Shown here piece after piece: positions 50,716 to 58,853 of a stretch of DNA of 64,000 nt; positions within the stretch are counted from its first letter, which is position 1, and every line of letters begins with the position of its first letter. Position numbers and translations under genes: made by a program. The stretch covers positions 248,001 through 312,000 of the forward strand of contig CAKUZW010000001.1 in NCBI GenBank assembly GCA_934718135.1, in the 5' to 3' direction. The notes beneath the pieces are model-generated. The model was not told the origin of the DNA, did no database searches, and was given only the letters and a program-made list of their open reading frames with translations. The stretch is from an uncultured Candidatus Melainabacteria bacterium (GTDB lineage: Bacteria; Cyanobacteriota; Vampirovibrionia; Gastranaerophilales; Gastranaerophilaceae).

Positions 50716-51705
50716 TTATTTGATATTTTTTACTACCCATTTGAAATAATCAGTATCTGTTTTGGCTTTCTGAGCACAAGCAATACCGTTATAACCAGAT
50801 GTAGATCTGAGATTGCAAAACTGATTCATATCACTATATCTTGTATTTTTATCGCCCATTGTTCTCAATTCGCCATCCTGAAATTCGAAAGTAAACAAAT
50901 CATATCCCCAAATGTTTGGAGGATTGTCATAACCATTAACATCAACAAATAACCATACATAATCATCCAATGCAGGATTTTCAAATATTATTAACGTTCC
51001 GTCAGGAAGTGCAATCTGACCATCATCAAATAAAAATCGAGAAGGTTTGTTAGATTTATCATAAGTTTTATAATTAAGATTATTAACATCTGCACAAGGA
51101 TAAGTTCGTGTACTCCAAGTTCCACAATCGGTCGAACCATTCAAAAATTTTCGAAATTCTTTATAAAAAGAACCGCTATGCCCCACATAAGTAGAAGGGT
51201 CGAGCGACACATCCGAAGCTTCCATTTGTTTAAAAACTTGTTGAATAACAGAGTAAGATTTCAAAAATTGAGTTCTCAATTTATTTGCTTTGTAGTTATT
51301 TATAAGTCCCGGAATTGTAATTGCTGCAACTACTCCGATGATTCCAAGGGTGATTAATACCTCCGCCAATGTAAAAGCAAATTTCTTTTTAAGGAAAATG
51401 GAAATAGGGAAATAAGGAAATAAGTTCTTTACAGTTTTATTATCCATGTCATTGCGAACGGGCTTTGAGAAGTTATTTTTCAAGTTTGACAACAATCTCC
51501 AGTGTCGCAATCCCTGACAAGTTTCACCATTTTCTAATTTGTTATGGATTACTACGTCACTCTGTGTTTCTGCCTGACACTTCACCTCGCCATAAACGTG
51601 ACTCCGTGTCTGCCAAATATGTCCTGCGGACAACCTATCATTTTGGCAGACAGCTCCGCACTCTGCTCGGTTCGTTCTCATAATGACATGATTTTTATTT
51701 TTCAT
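50716..51705 (-). CDS. Prepilin-like protein 3 with a 110-residue repeat-derived leader
   Basis: A 329-residue frame from ATG 51705, with AAAGGA 8 bases upstream. Predicted cleavage is at A110/F111, before FTLAEVLITLGIIGVVAA. Residues 1-87 match the prepilin 2 leader at about nine positions in ten and come from palindromic repeat DNA. The mature 219 residues share only motifs with prepilin 2 (NPPNIWGYDLFTFEF, GELRTMG, final YFKWVVKNIK). An internal ATG (51447, MDNKTVKNLF) could give a 24-residue leader but has no ribosome-binding site. It is divergent from XRE 3. Confidence 0.75.
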   Translation of the reverse strand: MKNKNHVIMRTNRAECGAVCQNDRLSAGHIWQTRSHVYGEVKCQAETQSDVVIHNKLENGETCQGLRHWRLLSNLKNNFSKPVRNDMDNKTVKNLFPYFPISIFLKKKFAFTLAEVLITLGIIGVVAAITIPGLINNYKANKLRTQFLKSYSVIQQVFKQMEASDVSLDPSTYVGHSGSFYKEFRKFLNGSTDCGTWSTRTYPCADVNNLNYKTYDKSNKPSRFLFDDGQIALPDGTLIIFENPALDDYVWLFVDVNGYDNPPNIWGYDLFTFEFQDGELRTMGDKNTRYSDMNQFCNLRSTSGYNGIACAQKAKTDTDYFKWVVKNIK

Positions 51706-51925
51706 AATCTTTCCTTTCTTATTTGTTATTACTAAATGGGATTAGGTCACGTCACCCTGAACAGCACGAGCGAAAGCGAAGTGCGTGATTCAGGGTCTAT
51801 CCATTTGATTTGTTATTTAATCAACATTGATAGATTCTGAATAGCAAGAAAATTTTGTATTCATTCTTCACACAAATTTTCTAAGCTTTCAGAATGACAG
51901 AAAAAATATAACGAACTTATTTCCT
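51414..51925. repeat. Inverted-end composite repeat around the prepilin 3 start
   Basis: The 14-mer AAGGAAATAAGTTC (51414-51427) recurs inverted at 51912-51925, enclosing about 480 bases. Inside lie the leader repeat block shared with prepilin 2 (51447-51693), the present ribosome-binding site and start (51705), the REP hairpin CCCTGAA/TTCAGGG (51755-51795), and the TCATTCT/AGAATGA core (51861-51897). The 395-base gap between prepilin 3 and XRE 3 is mostly this element. Confidence 0.7.
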
Positions 51926-51962
51926 TGTTCCTTTTTCCTTATTCCTTTAAAAAATTGTTTCA
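51861..51962 (-). pseudogene. Remnant of an older prepilin 3 start
   Basis: On the minus strand, AAGAAAGGA is followed by ATG 51962 and codons for MKQFFKGIRKKE, very close to the prepilin 1 leader MKKIFKGIKKKE. The frame then enters the repeat and stops at TGA 51861-51863 after 33 residues. It is best read as the former start of prepilin 3, cut off from its signal by inserted repeats. Confidence 0.6.
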
Positions 51963-51983
51963 TACTACATCCTTTCTTATTTT

Positions 51984-52018
51984 GAGGTTGGGCTAGTAAG
52001 CCCAACCTACTTTATGTA
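51984..52018. repeat. Conserved hairpin block upstream of the old prepilin 3 start
   Basis: GGTTGGGCT (51985-51993) pairs with AGCCCAACC (51998-52006) around AGTA, followed by TACTTTATGTAA. The same block is at 10584-10617 upstream of prepilin 1, at the same distance from an AAGAAAGGA-ATG start. Confidence 0.7.
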
Positions 52019-52022
52019 ATCT

Positions 52023-52052
52023 GTATAATACTGATTATATTCAGTATTATAC
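52023..52052. promoter_or_regulatory. Perfect 12-bp palindrome between prepilin 3 and XRE 3
   Basis: GTATAATACTGA (52023-52034) and TCAGTATTATAC (52041-52052) are perfect inverted copies with a 6-base spacer. The left arm contains TATAAT. It is a strong candidate operator for XRE 3 and could control both divergent genes. Confidence 0.7.
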
Positions 52053-52100
52053 CTAATATAATATATATAATAACAAAATGCAATATACTAAAATGTAACT

Positions 52101-52316
52101 ATGGATATGACAAATTATTTTAGCGAACTTGCCAAAAATATGAGAGTTGAACGGGCAAGATTGAATATCTCTCAATTAAAATTGGCTGAAATGGCGGATG
52201 TTTCCTTAGATACAATAAATATGATTGAACGTGGGGTTGGAAATCCGAAATTTTGCACTGTTATATCTATTGCGAAAGCTTTGAACGTTGATTTGAATAC
52301 GTTATTAAAATTGTAA
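52101..52316 (+). CDS. XRE-family helix-turn-helix regulator 3
   Basis: A 71-residue single-domain HTH_3 protein. The helix-turn-helix is ISQLKLAEMADVSLDTINMI, followed by ERGVGNPKF and ISIAKALNVDLNTLL. ATG 52101 or 52107 may be the start; neither has a ribosome-binding site, so a leaderless message is possible as for XRE 1. It is divergent from prepilin 3. Confidence 0.8.
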   Translation: MDMTNYFSELAKNMRVERARLNISQLKLAEMADVSLDTINMIERGVGNPKFCTVISIAKALNVDLNTLLKL

Positions 52317-52353
52317 CTACATTTGTCACCTTTTCTTCAAAATTTATAAAGAG

Positions 52354-52385
52354 CAAAATAAAAAGGTAGAGAAGTTATCTCTACC
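52354..52385 (-). terminator. Terminator of the 52419-54578 gene
   Basis: On the minus strand GGTAGAGA (52385-52378) pairs with TCTCTACC (52372-52365) and runs into TTTTTATTTT. It lies 34 bases after the stop codon. Confidence 0.8.
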
Positions 52386-52418
52386 GATGGGAAAATTTTT
52401 ATGAGAAATTTGAGGGAT

Positions 52419-54578
52419 TTATAAATATTTAGAAATTTCAGCAATTGTTTCAGGGAATTGCTCCATGAATTTTACCGTTCTTTCTGTCAAAGTATTATCC
52501 GTATTTGGTGTCATCAGGTGTGCATTAGTATCTGCAAAAGCTTCTTCTATTGCTCCATACCCGCTTTGGTTCAAATAATGTTCTGAATTATCAATTAAGT
52601 AGTCCATTGTACCAATATTCAAACAGTTGGTTTCTTTTTTAAATCGTTCAACTTCTTTAAGGTATACCTTTTTAATATTTTCAATTTCTTCGGGTTGTAA
52701 TTGGTTAAATTTTAAATGCCCTAATTCATGCAAATAGGTAAATAATTTTTCGGCGTCTTCTTTGGCAATTGTTATATCTTTTAAATTTCTACCAAAAACA
52801 TAATTACAAGCTGATTCCTCTGCCTGTGAGAATTTTGGATTTTCAAGTTTTTTCAAATTCAAAAGTTCATCCGGAGGAATTCTTTTCAATGTTTCTAATA
52901 TCTTTTGATTATTTTCTCCTGCAACAACATGTTGGCTTAGGTCGATAACAGTTTGGCTGCCATTATCTTCTGTGATTTTTACAATATTATTTTCAAAAAC
53001 TACATCATATTTTTTGCCATTAATTTTATGCACAAAATGATTTTCCCCAACTTTTTGGACATGTCTTCTGACACGCATCAGGGTTTGTCCTGATCTATTT
53101 TTGATTGTATAGCTCAGTTCTGAATTCCCGTCTTTTCTGCTTTTGTATTTATAATTTGTTTTAACTTTGTTATAAGATTTGAATTTTCTTTTTACAATTT
53201 CTTCTCCTGTTATTGGGTCTCTAAAACCACGAGAAAGAACTTCAATTTTTCGTCCTTTTACTCTAAATACATCAGCCTGTCCTGAAATATTTGAATCTAT
53301 CAAGAAAATTCGCTCATTTTTGGCTTGCACGGTTTCTTTTCTCAAATGAGGATATCCATCCAAACCAGTACTATATTCTTGAGATATTGTTCTATTTTTC
53401 TTTGGGAGAACACTAGACAATTGAGCTTTAGTTTCAGACATTTTCAAATGTTTGATTGATTGAATTTGATTTGTATTTTTATTTAATGTACAACCAATTC
53501 CATTTGTGCCATTATTATTCCTTAGTGTTATTGCATAATTATTAGCATCAAACGGTTCAATCTTACCTCCCAAGTAATTGAAACCTTGTTTTGCATTTTT
53601 AGAGATAAATTCATTGATTTTTTGATTTTGACCGGATATAACTTGTTCTAACACATCTGCATCGCGAATATCAACAAATTCAATGCCTTGTTTTTTAAGA
53701 TTATTAATCCCACGAATTACGTCTTCTGTATGGTCAGTGTAATAATCACATATTTTTAAATTTGGTATCAGACCGGAGTCGATAAAACGTTCAAAATATT
53801 CCATTGCCTTCTCAGGAGTAGTTCCAGTCGAATAATATCTGGGATTTTTTAAATCTAATAAAAAACCAATACGTTGTATTTTATCCTCTTCAATTAAATT
53901 TTCATAAATTCTTTTTAGATTTTTTAACCTGTGAGAAACATCTTTTTCGCTTAGATTAGCCGGTATATATGACCTTACAATGTCTCCGACGTCTTCTGCA
54001 ACACAATGTGAGCGGAATATTTTAGGGCAGTCTTCCAAAAACCCTAAAATACTTTTTTTGGTTTCTTGGCTGTAATTTATTTTGGAAACATCAAATCCCC
54101 AAAAGAAAGAATCTATTGATCCATATTTCTTATTTTCTTCTAAGAATTTCATTAAAGATTCTTTCATCTGTTTATCAACTTTTCCATTTTTATCTAAAAG
54201 GAATGCAGTCATATTCGCAGCAGTTTCAATTCTTTCATTTTGAGGCAATCCAAATTTTCGCAAATTCAAAATTGTATCTAATATCTCTTTATTAAAATTC
54301 CCATCTTCCATTTGGGCAAGTTTTATTACATCCTTTTCTTCAAATGGAAAAATTCTTAACTCGTCATCCATTGTCTTACAATAATTTGTTTTAAATTCTT
54401 GTGGAGTAACGAGTTTTGGCTTTGCGTGAGTTGAAAGTTCAAGGATATCTCCAACTTGCTTGTCGGCTACTTTTTCAAAAGGATTTGTTGTGCTTTTAAT
54501 CCCTTGTTTTGCAAAGGTTTTAACACTTCTAGCTGTAGAATTATTTATTAATTGTAACCCTATTTGGAACTTATTCAC
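52419..54578 (-). CDS. Large protein with C-terminal zincin motif
   Basis: A 719-residue protein not assignable to a family. Residues 1-330 are helical and charged. Residues about 330-580 are beta-rich with repeated basic segments (YNKVKTNYKYKSRK). The C-terminal 140 residues carry YLHELGHLKF (H617, E618, H621) and GAIEEAFADTNAHLM, where E678 or E679 could be the third zinc ligand. No classic signal peptide is present. The build suits a toxin- or effector-like metallopeptidase, but this is inferred from one motif. Confidence 0.65.
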   Translation of the reverse strand: MNKFQIGLQLINNSTARSVKTFAKQGIKSTTNPFEKVADKQVGDILELSTHAKPKLVTPQEFKTNYCKTMDDELRIFPFEEKDVIKLAQMEDGNFNKEILDTILNLRKFGLPQNERIETAANMTAFLLDKNGKVDKQMKESLMKFLEENKKYGSIDSFFWGFDVSKINYSQETKKSILGFLEDCPKIFRSHCVAEDVGDIVRSYIPANLSEKDVSHRLKNLKRIYENLIEEDKIQRIGFLLDLKNPRYYSTGTTPEKAMEYFERFIDSGLIPNLKICDYYTDHTEDVIRGINNLKKQGIEFVDIRDADVLEQVISGQNQKINEFISKNAKQGFNYLGGKIEPFDANNYAITLRNNNGTNGIGCTLNKNTNQIQSIKHLKMSETKAQLSSVLPKKNRTISQEYSTGLDGYPHLRKETVQAKNERIFLIDSNISGQADVFRVKGRKIEVLSRGFRDPITGEEIVKRKFKSYNKVKTNYKYKSRKDGNSELSYTIKNRSGQTLMRVRRHVQKVGENHFVHKINGKKYDVVFENNIVKITEDNGSQTVIDLSQHVVAGENNQKILETLKRIPPDELLNLKKLENPKFSQAEESACNYVFGRNLKDITIAKEDAEKLFTYLHELGHLKFNQLQPEEIENIKKVYLKEVERFKKETNCLNIGTMDYLIDNSEHYLNQSGYGAIEEAFADTNAHLMTPNTDNTLTERTVKFMEQFPETIAEISKYL

Positions 54579-54685
54579 AAATATATCCCTTTAAATATTC
54601 TCCCCGTATATATATAAAGGATTTTTTTACAATAAAATTGCCCCTAAATATCCATTATTTTAAATTTTATTAAACTATAATTATT

Positions 54686-54724
54686 AAACAGGCGGCGAAA
54701 GATAAAATCTTTCGCCGCCTGTTT
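54686..54724 (-). terminator. Terminator of the minCDE operon
   Basis: AAACAGGCGGCGAAAGAT (54686-54703) pairs perfectly with ATCTTTCGCCGCCTGTTT (54707-54724). The hairpin stands 33 bases after the minE stop. The T-run on the minus strand is short. Confidence 0.8.
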
Positions 54725-54756
54725 GTTTATACTTTCGGTTCTATTTCTTTTTAATT

Positions 54757-55269
54757 TTACTCTTTATTTTCTTCTGATTGGTTTTCAGAATTCTCATTTG
54801 CTTCAGAATTTTCAGGGTTTTCTTCTTCCACAATTTCGATTTCTACAACTTCTTCTTCCGGAGTTTCATCATTATTTTCGTCTTCATCTTCTGAATCAGA
54901 AGTTTCTTCACTTTCATCGTCATCGGAATTTTCTTTTGCTTCATCTTCCGCTTTTAGAGCTTCTTCAATTTCTTTTTCATCTTTTGCTCTAATAACAGGG
55001 ATTGAAAGCATCAATGCCATTTGGTCTCCTTCTTGGTCGAAGTTGAGTTCAAGAGCATCTTTATCCATTTCAACATAACGAGATAGAAGTTCAACAAGTT
55101 CTCTTCTCATACGTTGAAGAAGTTCAGGAGTAAGGTTAGTTCTGTCTTGCATCAAAACTACACGTAATCTGTTACAAGCAACATCTTTCGCATTTTCTTC
55201 TTCTTTTTCTGTTTGCTTAAACAGACTCAATACTTTGTGACATAATTCTTTTAAAATATTTTCGCTCAT
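54757..55269 (-). CDS. minE: Cell division topological specificity factor MinE with acidic tail
   Basis: MinE stimulates the MinD ATPase and drives Min pole-to-pole oscillation. Residues 1-95 are a full MinE: an anti-MinCD helix (ACNRLRVVLMQDR) and a topological-specificity strand region (LNFDQEGDQMALMLSIPV). Residues 96-170 form a long Asp/Glu/Ser/Asn-rich tail, almost without hydrophobic residues. Usual MinE is about 80-100 residues, so the tail is an addition. It begins 2 bases after minD. Confidence 0.92.
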   Translation of the reverse strand: MSENILKELCHKVLSLFKQTEKEEENAKDVACNRLRVVLMQDRTNLTPELLQRMRRELVELLSRYVEMDKDALELNFDQEGDQMALMLSIPVIRAKDEKEIEEALKAEDEAKENSDDDESEETSDSEDEDENNDETPEEEVVEIEIVEEENPENSEANENSENQSEENKE

Positions 55270-55270
55270 C

Positions 55271-56086
55271 TTACTTCTCCTTACCTACAAGGTGTGAGAA
55301 GAATTTCTTAACCTTGTGCATAAAACTTGTTTCTTCTTCAAGGTTAAGGAATGGAACTTCTTCGCCCATTATACGACTTGCCACGTTTCTATAAGCTTTT
55401 CCTGCTAGAGAATCTTCATCATTAACAATCGGTTCACCTTTGTTAGTTGATGTAATAATTCCTGTATCCTCAGGAATTATACCTATCAGGTCTGCAGAAA
55501 GAATTTCAACTACATCTTCAACACTCATCATATCGTTTGATTTGATAAGGTTTGGTCTAACTCTATTTAGAAGCAATTTGTAAGATTTAATTTCTTCTTT
55601 TGCTTCCAATAGTCCGATAATTCTATCAGCATCACGAACTGCAGACATTTCCGGTGTTGTAACAACGATAGCTTCTGATGCTCCGGCTACTGCGTTTTGG
55701 AAACCTTGTTCAATACCTGCCGGACAGTCAACCAAGATAAAATCAAAGTCTTTTTTCAATTGTTCGCAAATATCTCTCAATTGTTCTTCTGTTACTGCGG
55801 TCTTATCTCTTGTTTGAGCTGCTGCAAGCAAGCAAAGATTTGGGTTTTTCTTATCTTTAACAAGTGCTTGTTTCAATTTGCAACGTTTTTCAACCACATC
55901 AACGATTGTATATACAATTCTATTTTCCAAACCAAGTAACAAATCAAGATTTCTAAGACCCAAGTCTGTATCAATCATAACAACTTTGTTACCTGCTCTG
56001 GCTAGAGCTGTACCGATGTTAGCGTTAGTTGTTGTTTTTCCAACTCCGCCTTTTCCGGATGTAATTACGATTACTCTACCAGTCAT
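55271..56086 (-). CDS. minD: Septum site-determining ATPase MinD
   Basis: A 271-residue deviant Walker A ATPase (GKGGVGKTTT at 11-20) that recruits MinC to the membrane. DTDLGLRNLDLLLG and VDCPAGIEQGF are typical, and the C-terminal amphipathic targeting helix is present (FMHKVKKFFSHLVGK). It lies between minC and minE in the same direction. Confidence 0.97.
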   Translation of the reverse strand: MTGRVIVITSGKGGVGKTTTNANIGTALARAGNKVVMIDTDLGLRNLDLLLGLENRIVYTIVDVVEKRCKLKQALVKDKKNPNLCLLAAAQTRDKTAVTEEQLRDICEQLKKDFDFILVDCPAGIEQGFQNAVAGASEAIVVTTPEMSAVRDADRIIGLLEAKEEIKSYKLLLNRVRPNLIKSNDMMSVEDVVEILSADLIGIIPEDTGIITSTNKGEPIVNDEDSLAGKAYRNVASRIMGEEVPFLNLEEETSFMHKVKKFFSHLVGKEK

Positions 56087-56096
56087 TTATATCTCC

Positions 56097-57032
56097 TTAG
56101 TTTTCTTCATGTATTTTTCTTATAACAATGCTTCCTTTGTAGGTGAAAGCTTCTTCCGGTGTATATTCGCAAGATTTTTGAATATATGGAAGATTTACTG
56201 TATCAGGGCGTCTTGCAAAAACTTCGCCAATTCTGATTTGAACAGGATTTAATTTTAATGCTCTGATTTTTGCATAATTATTACCTTCTGATCCGGCATG
56301 AGCAATTCCACCTAAGATACCCCAAACAGTGATATCACCTTTTGCAATAATTTCAGCCCCAGGATTTACATCCCCGATTACAACAATATTCCCGTCAGAC
56401 GAAATGCTTTGTCCTGAGCGGATTGTTTTTCTCAAATATAGAGTCGGAAGTGTTTCCGGTTCATTTTTTAGTGCTGAAATTTCTTCGTCATTTTCTTCTT
56501 TAACTTCTTGAGCTTCAACATTAGCTGCAATTGACTCATTGTGTTGAATAATCGGTGTTATTTCTTTTTCATCAGAGTCTTTTTTCTCTTCTTCAACTTC
56601 TTGTTGAGTTTCTGTTGAAGTTTCTTCTTGTTCTTCAACTTGAGATTTTGGAGCTGTTTCTTCACCAAATATATTATCTAATGCTTTTGAAACTTCCGGA
56701 GTTTCTTCTGAGTCTTTTTCTTGGTTAAAATCAGGTGCTTCAATTGCATTTGTAAATTCTGAAATTTTGATACCTAAAGCTGTTGCAGATTCAAGAGTTG
56801 TTGTTGAACTTGTGCTGATAAATGCTAATTGGGATTCCATAAGTTCTACAAGTGCTTTGATACTTGTTAATTCCGCAGTAGACAAATCTACAGAACCTAA
56901 TTTCATACAAATGTGTTTCCCTTTTGATTCAGGCATGTCCAAAATTCTTGAAAGTTCATAAATAATTTCTGAGGTTTTCTTTGCAGTTGTCAAGTCTACA
57001 ATGAAACCGTTCTCGATATATCCCTTATCCAT
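56097..57032 (-). CDS. minC: Septum formation inhibitor MinC
   Basis: A 311-residue FtsZ inhibitor. The N-terminal domain (about 1-105) is followed by an unusually long acidic linker (about 110-200, runs of Glu with EEQEETSTETQ-like sequence). The C-terminal beta-helix domain follows (TIRSGQSISSDGNIVVIGDV, GAEIIAKGDITVWGILGG, AHAGSEGN), which binds MinD. It leads the operon minC-minD-minE. Confidence 0.93.
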   Translation of the reverse strand: MDKGYIENGFIVDLTTAKKTSEIIYELSRILDMPESKGKHICMKLGSVDLSTAELTSIKALVELMESQLAFISTSSTTTLESATALGIKISEFTNAIEAPDFNQEKDSEETPEVSKALDNIFGEETAPKSQVEEQEETSTETQQEVEEEKKDSDEKEITPIIQHNESIAANVEAQEVKEENDEEISALKNEPETLPTLYLRKTIRSGQSISSDGNIVVIGDVNPGAEIIAKGDITVWGILGGIAHAGSEGNNYAKIRALKLNPVQIRIGEVFARRPDTVNLPYIQKSCEYTPEEAFTYKGSIVIRKIHEEN

Positions 57033-57124
57033 TTTTTCCTTTCCAAAATTCGGTTACATGGATAAAGTACACGAAACAATTTAAGACTTCAAGAAATTAT
57101 TTACTTTTGTTATTAAATATTAAA

Positions 57125-58009
57125 TTATGCCAAGAAAGAATTGTCACTTACATAGAAATTTCTTACTCTTGCATCAAGTTCATCTTTAGTAATTTTTCCG
57201 TCTTTATTTAAATCCATTCTTGAATTTCCGCCGGCAGCGTAAGCAGCTTCACTTCTACTTGCAAGAACACCACGTTTTGCTCTTGCAGGAGCAAATACCA
57301 ATGCGTAAAGTTGTCCGCCTGAGATTGCTTCTCCAGAAGCAAATCCGGCTGTTGCTTTTGCTCTTGTTAAATATTTTTCAACATAATCAAGTTGTTCTAC
57401 AGGTGACATATTTCTAAGAGCAGCGGTTGATGTTCCAAGACTTTTGGCAGTTGATTCAAGAAATTGGATTAAACCGGTAGCTGAACCGCTTTTATTTTTT
57501 GCTTGAGCGTTAATTCCTGATTCAGCATTCATTACGGCTAACAAATCTCTATAATTACAATTTAATCTTTTTGAAATGTCTTTAACTTTGTTTAAAAATT
57601 CAGATCCGTATTGATTTTTATTTTTTGATAAAGTAGCCCCTTGAGGTTCAACTTTTCTTGAAGAAGAAACTGTGATTGAACCGAAACTTGGAATTGGAAT
57701 TGGCATCAATTGTGGAATAGGAAGCATTGATACTGTTGGGAATGTAATTTGTGGCAAAGTTGGCATTACAGGCATTTGTGGCAACATTCCAAACCCTCCG
57801 AAATTAGGAGTGAATACGAACGGATTGTTATACCCGAAATTCATTACAGGTGACACATAATTAAAAACAGAACCACCAAAAGCTACAGGAGAAGTAGCGG
57901 CAGCCATTCCCATAAAGAAGTCCATTCTCGGGTTCATTGACATCAAACCCATTGCAAATGGATTTGAGCTAAAACTTATGCTGTTTTGAAATGTTGATAA
58001 AAACATCAT
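57125..58009 (-). CDS. Lytic transglycosylase-like protein with EF-hand
   Basis: About 294 residues. Residues 1-130 are rich in Pro, Met, Phe and Gly and likely unstructured (MPVMPTLPQITFPTVSMLPI type). Residues about 150-250 form an SLT-type lysozyme fold with the catalytic Glu in VMNAESGINAQAKN and then SGSATGLIQF. A C-terminal EF-hand loop (DLNKDGKITKDEL) could bind calcium. AAGGGG precedes the two start ATGs at 58009 and 58006. No classic signal peptide is seen, so the export route is unclear. Confidence 0.78.
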   Translation of the reverse strand: MMFLSTFQNSISFSSNPFAMGLMSMNPRMDFFMGMAAATSPVAFGGSVFNYVSPVMNFGYNNPFVFTPNFGGFGMLPQMPVMPTLPQITFPTVSMLPIPQLMPIPIPSFGSITVSSSRKVEPQGATLSKNKNQYGSEFLNKVKDISKRLNCNYRDLLAVMNAESGINAQAKNKSGSATGLIQFLESTAKSLGTSTAALRNMSPVEQLDYVEKYLTRAKATAGFASGEAISGGQLYALVFAPARAKRGVLASRSEAAYAAGGNSRMDLNKDGKITKDELDARVRNFYVSDNSFLA

Positions 58010-58172
58010 AATCCCCTTAATGTCCCCTGTATTTATATAAAGGTAAAAAGTATATAAAAATTGCATAAATATTACTCTTTTGTTAACAAATATTAATTAT
58101 TTTTACAAATTGATTAATTGTATCAAGTATGTTTATTATATATTTATATATAGGCGAAGGGTAGTTATAAGA

Positions 58173-58850
58173 ATGTTTAACGAAACTAAAACACACGAGA
58201 TTACGGTCGATGTTGTAATTTTGACAATTAAAAACAATGCAATTCAAGTATTGCTTGTAAAACGTACAACTGAACCGTTCAAAGGCAGATGGGCAATCCC
58301 CGGTGGATATGTAAGATTATCTGAAAACCTTGATGAAGCTGCATTAAGAGTTTTGAAAGAAAAAACTGACGTTGATAATATTTATCTTGAACAGTTGTAT
58401 ACCTTTGGGGATCCGTTGAGACACCCTAATGCTCGTGTAATTACTTGTGCATATTTCGCTCTAGTAAGAGCAGAAGATATAAAAATTGTTTCTACACCTG
58501 AACTTGGTTGGCACAAAGTTAGCGATTTGCCACCTTTAGCTTATGACCACAAAGAAATTATCCAATATTCTCTAAAAAGAACAAGAGAAAGACTTGAACT
58601 TTGTCCTGTTGCATATCAACTTTTGCCTGAAAAGTTCACTCTTACCGAAATGCAAAAAGCTTATGAACTCATTATGGAAAAGAAATTGGATAAACGTAAT
58701 TTTAGAAAAAAAGCACTTGCAACTAACGGTTTGATTGAGCTTGAAGAATATACAAAATCTTCTTCTAAACGTCCGGCAAGGCTATATACTTTTGAAAATA
58801 TTGAGTTAAACTCAAAAAGAGCACACTTTATAAAAAAAGGAGAAAAATAA
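58173..58850 (+). CDS. Nudix-domain transcriptional regulator (NrtR-like)
   Basis: A 225-residue protein: a Nudix fold (1-140) and a C-terminal winged helix (about 150-215, LTEMQKAYELIMEKKLDKRN). The Nudix box is degenerate: G45, E51, R59 and E63 remain, but the positions expected to be Glu are V60 and K64. This suits a ligand-sensing regulator rather than a hydrolase, as in NrtR repressors of NAD metabolism. ATG 58173 starts the domain, with GAAGGG 11 bases upstream. No NAD gene is adjacent. Confidence 0.75.
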   Translation: MFNETKTHEITVDVVILTIKNNAIQVLLVKRTTEPFKGRWAIPGGYVRLSENLDEAALRVLKEKTDVDNIYLEQLYTFGDPLRHPNARVITCAYFALVRAEDIKIVSTPELGWHKVSDLPPLAYDHKEIIQYSLKRTRERLELCPVAYQLLPEKFTLTEMQKAYELIMEKKLDKRNFRKKALATNGLIELEEYTKSSSKRPARLYTFENIELNSKRAHFIKKGEK

Positions 58851-58853
58851 ATA

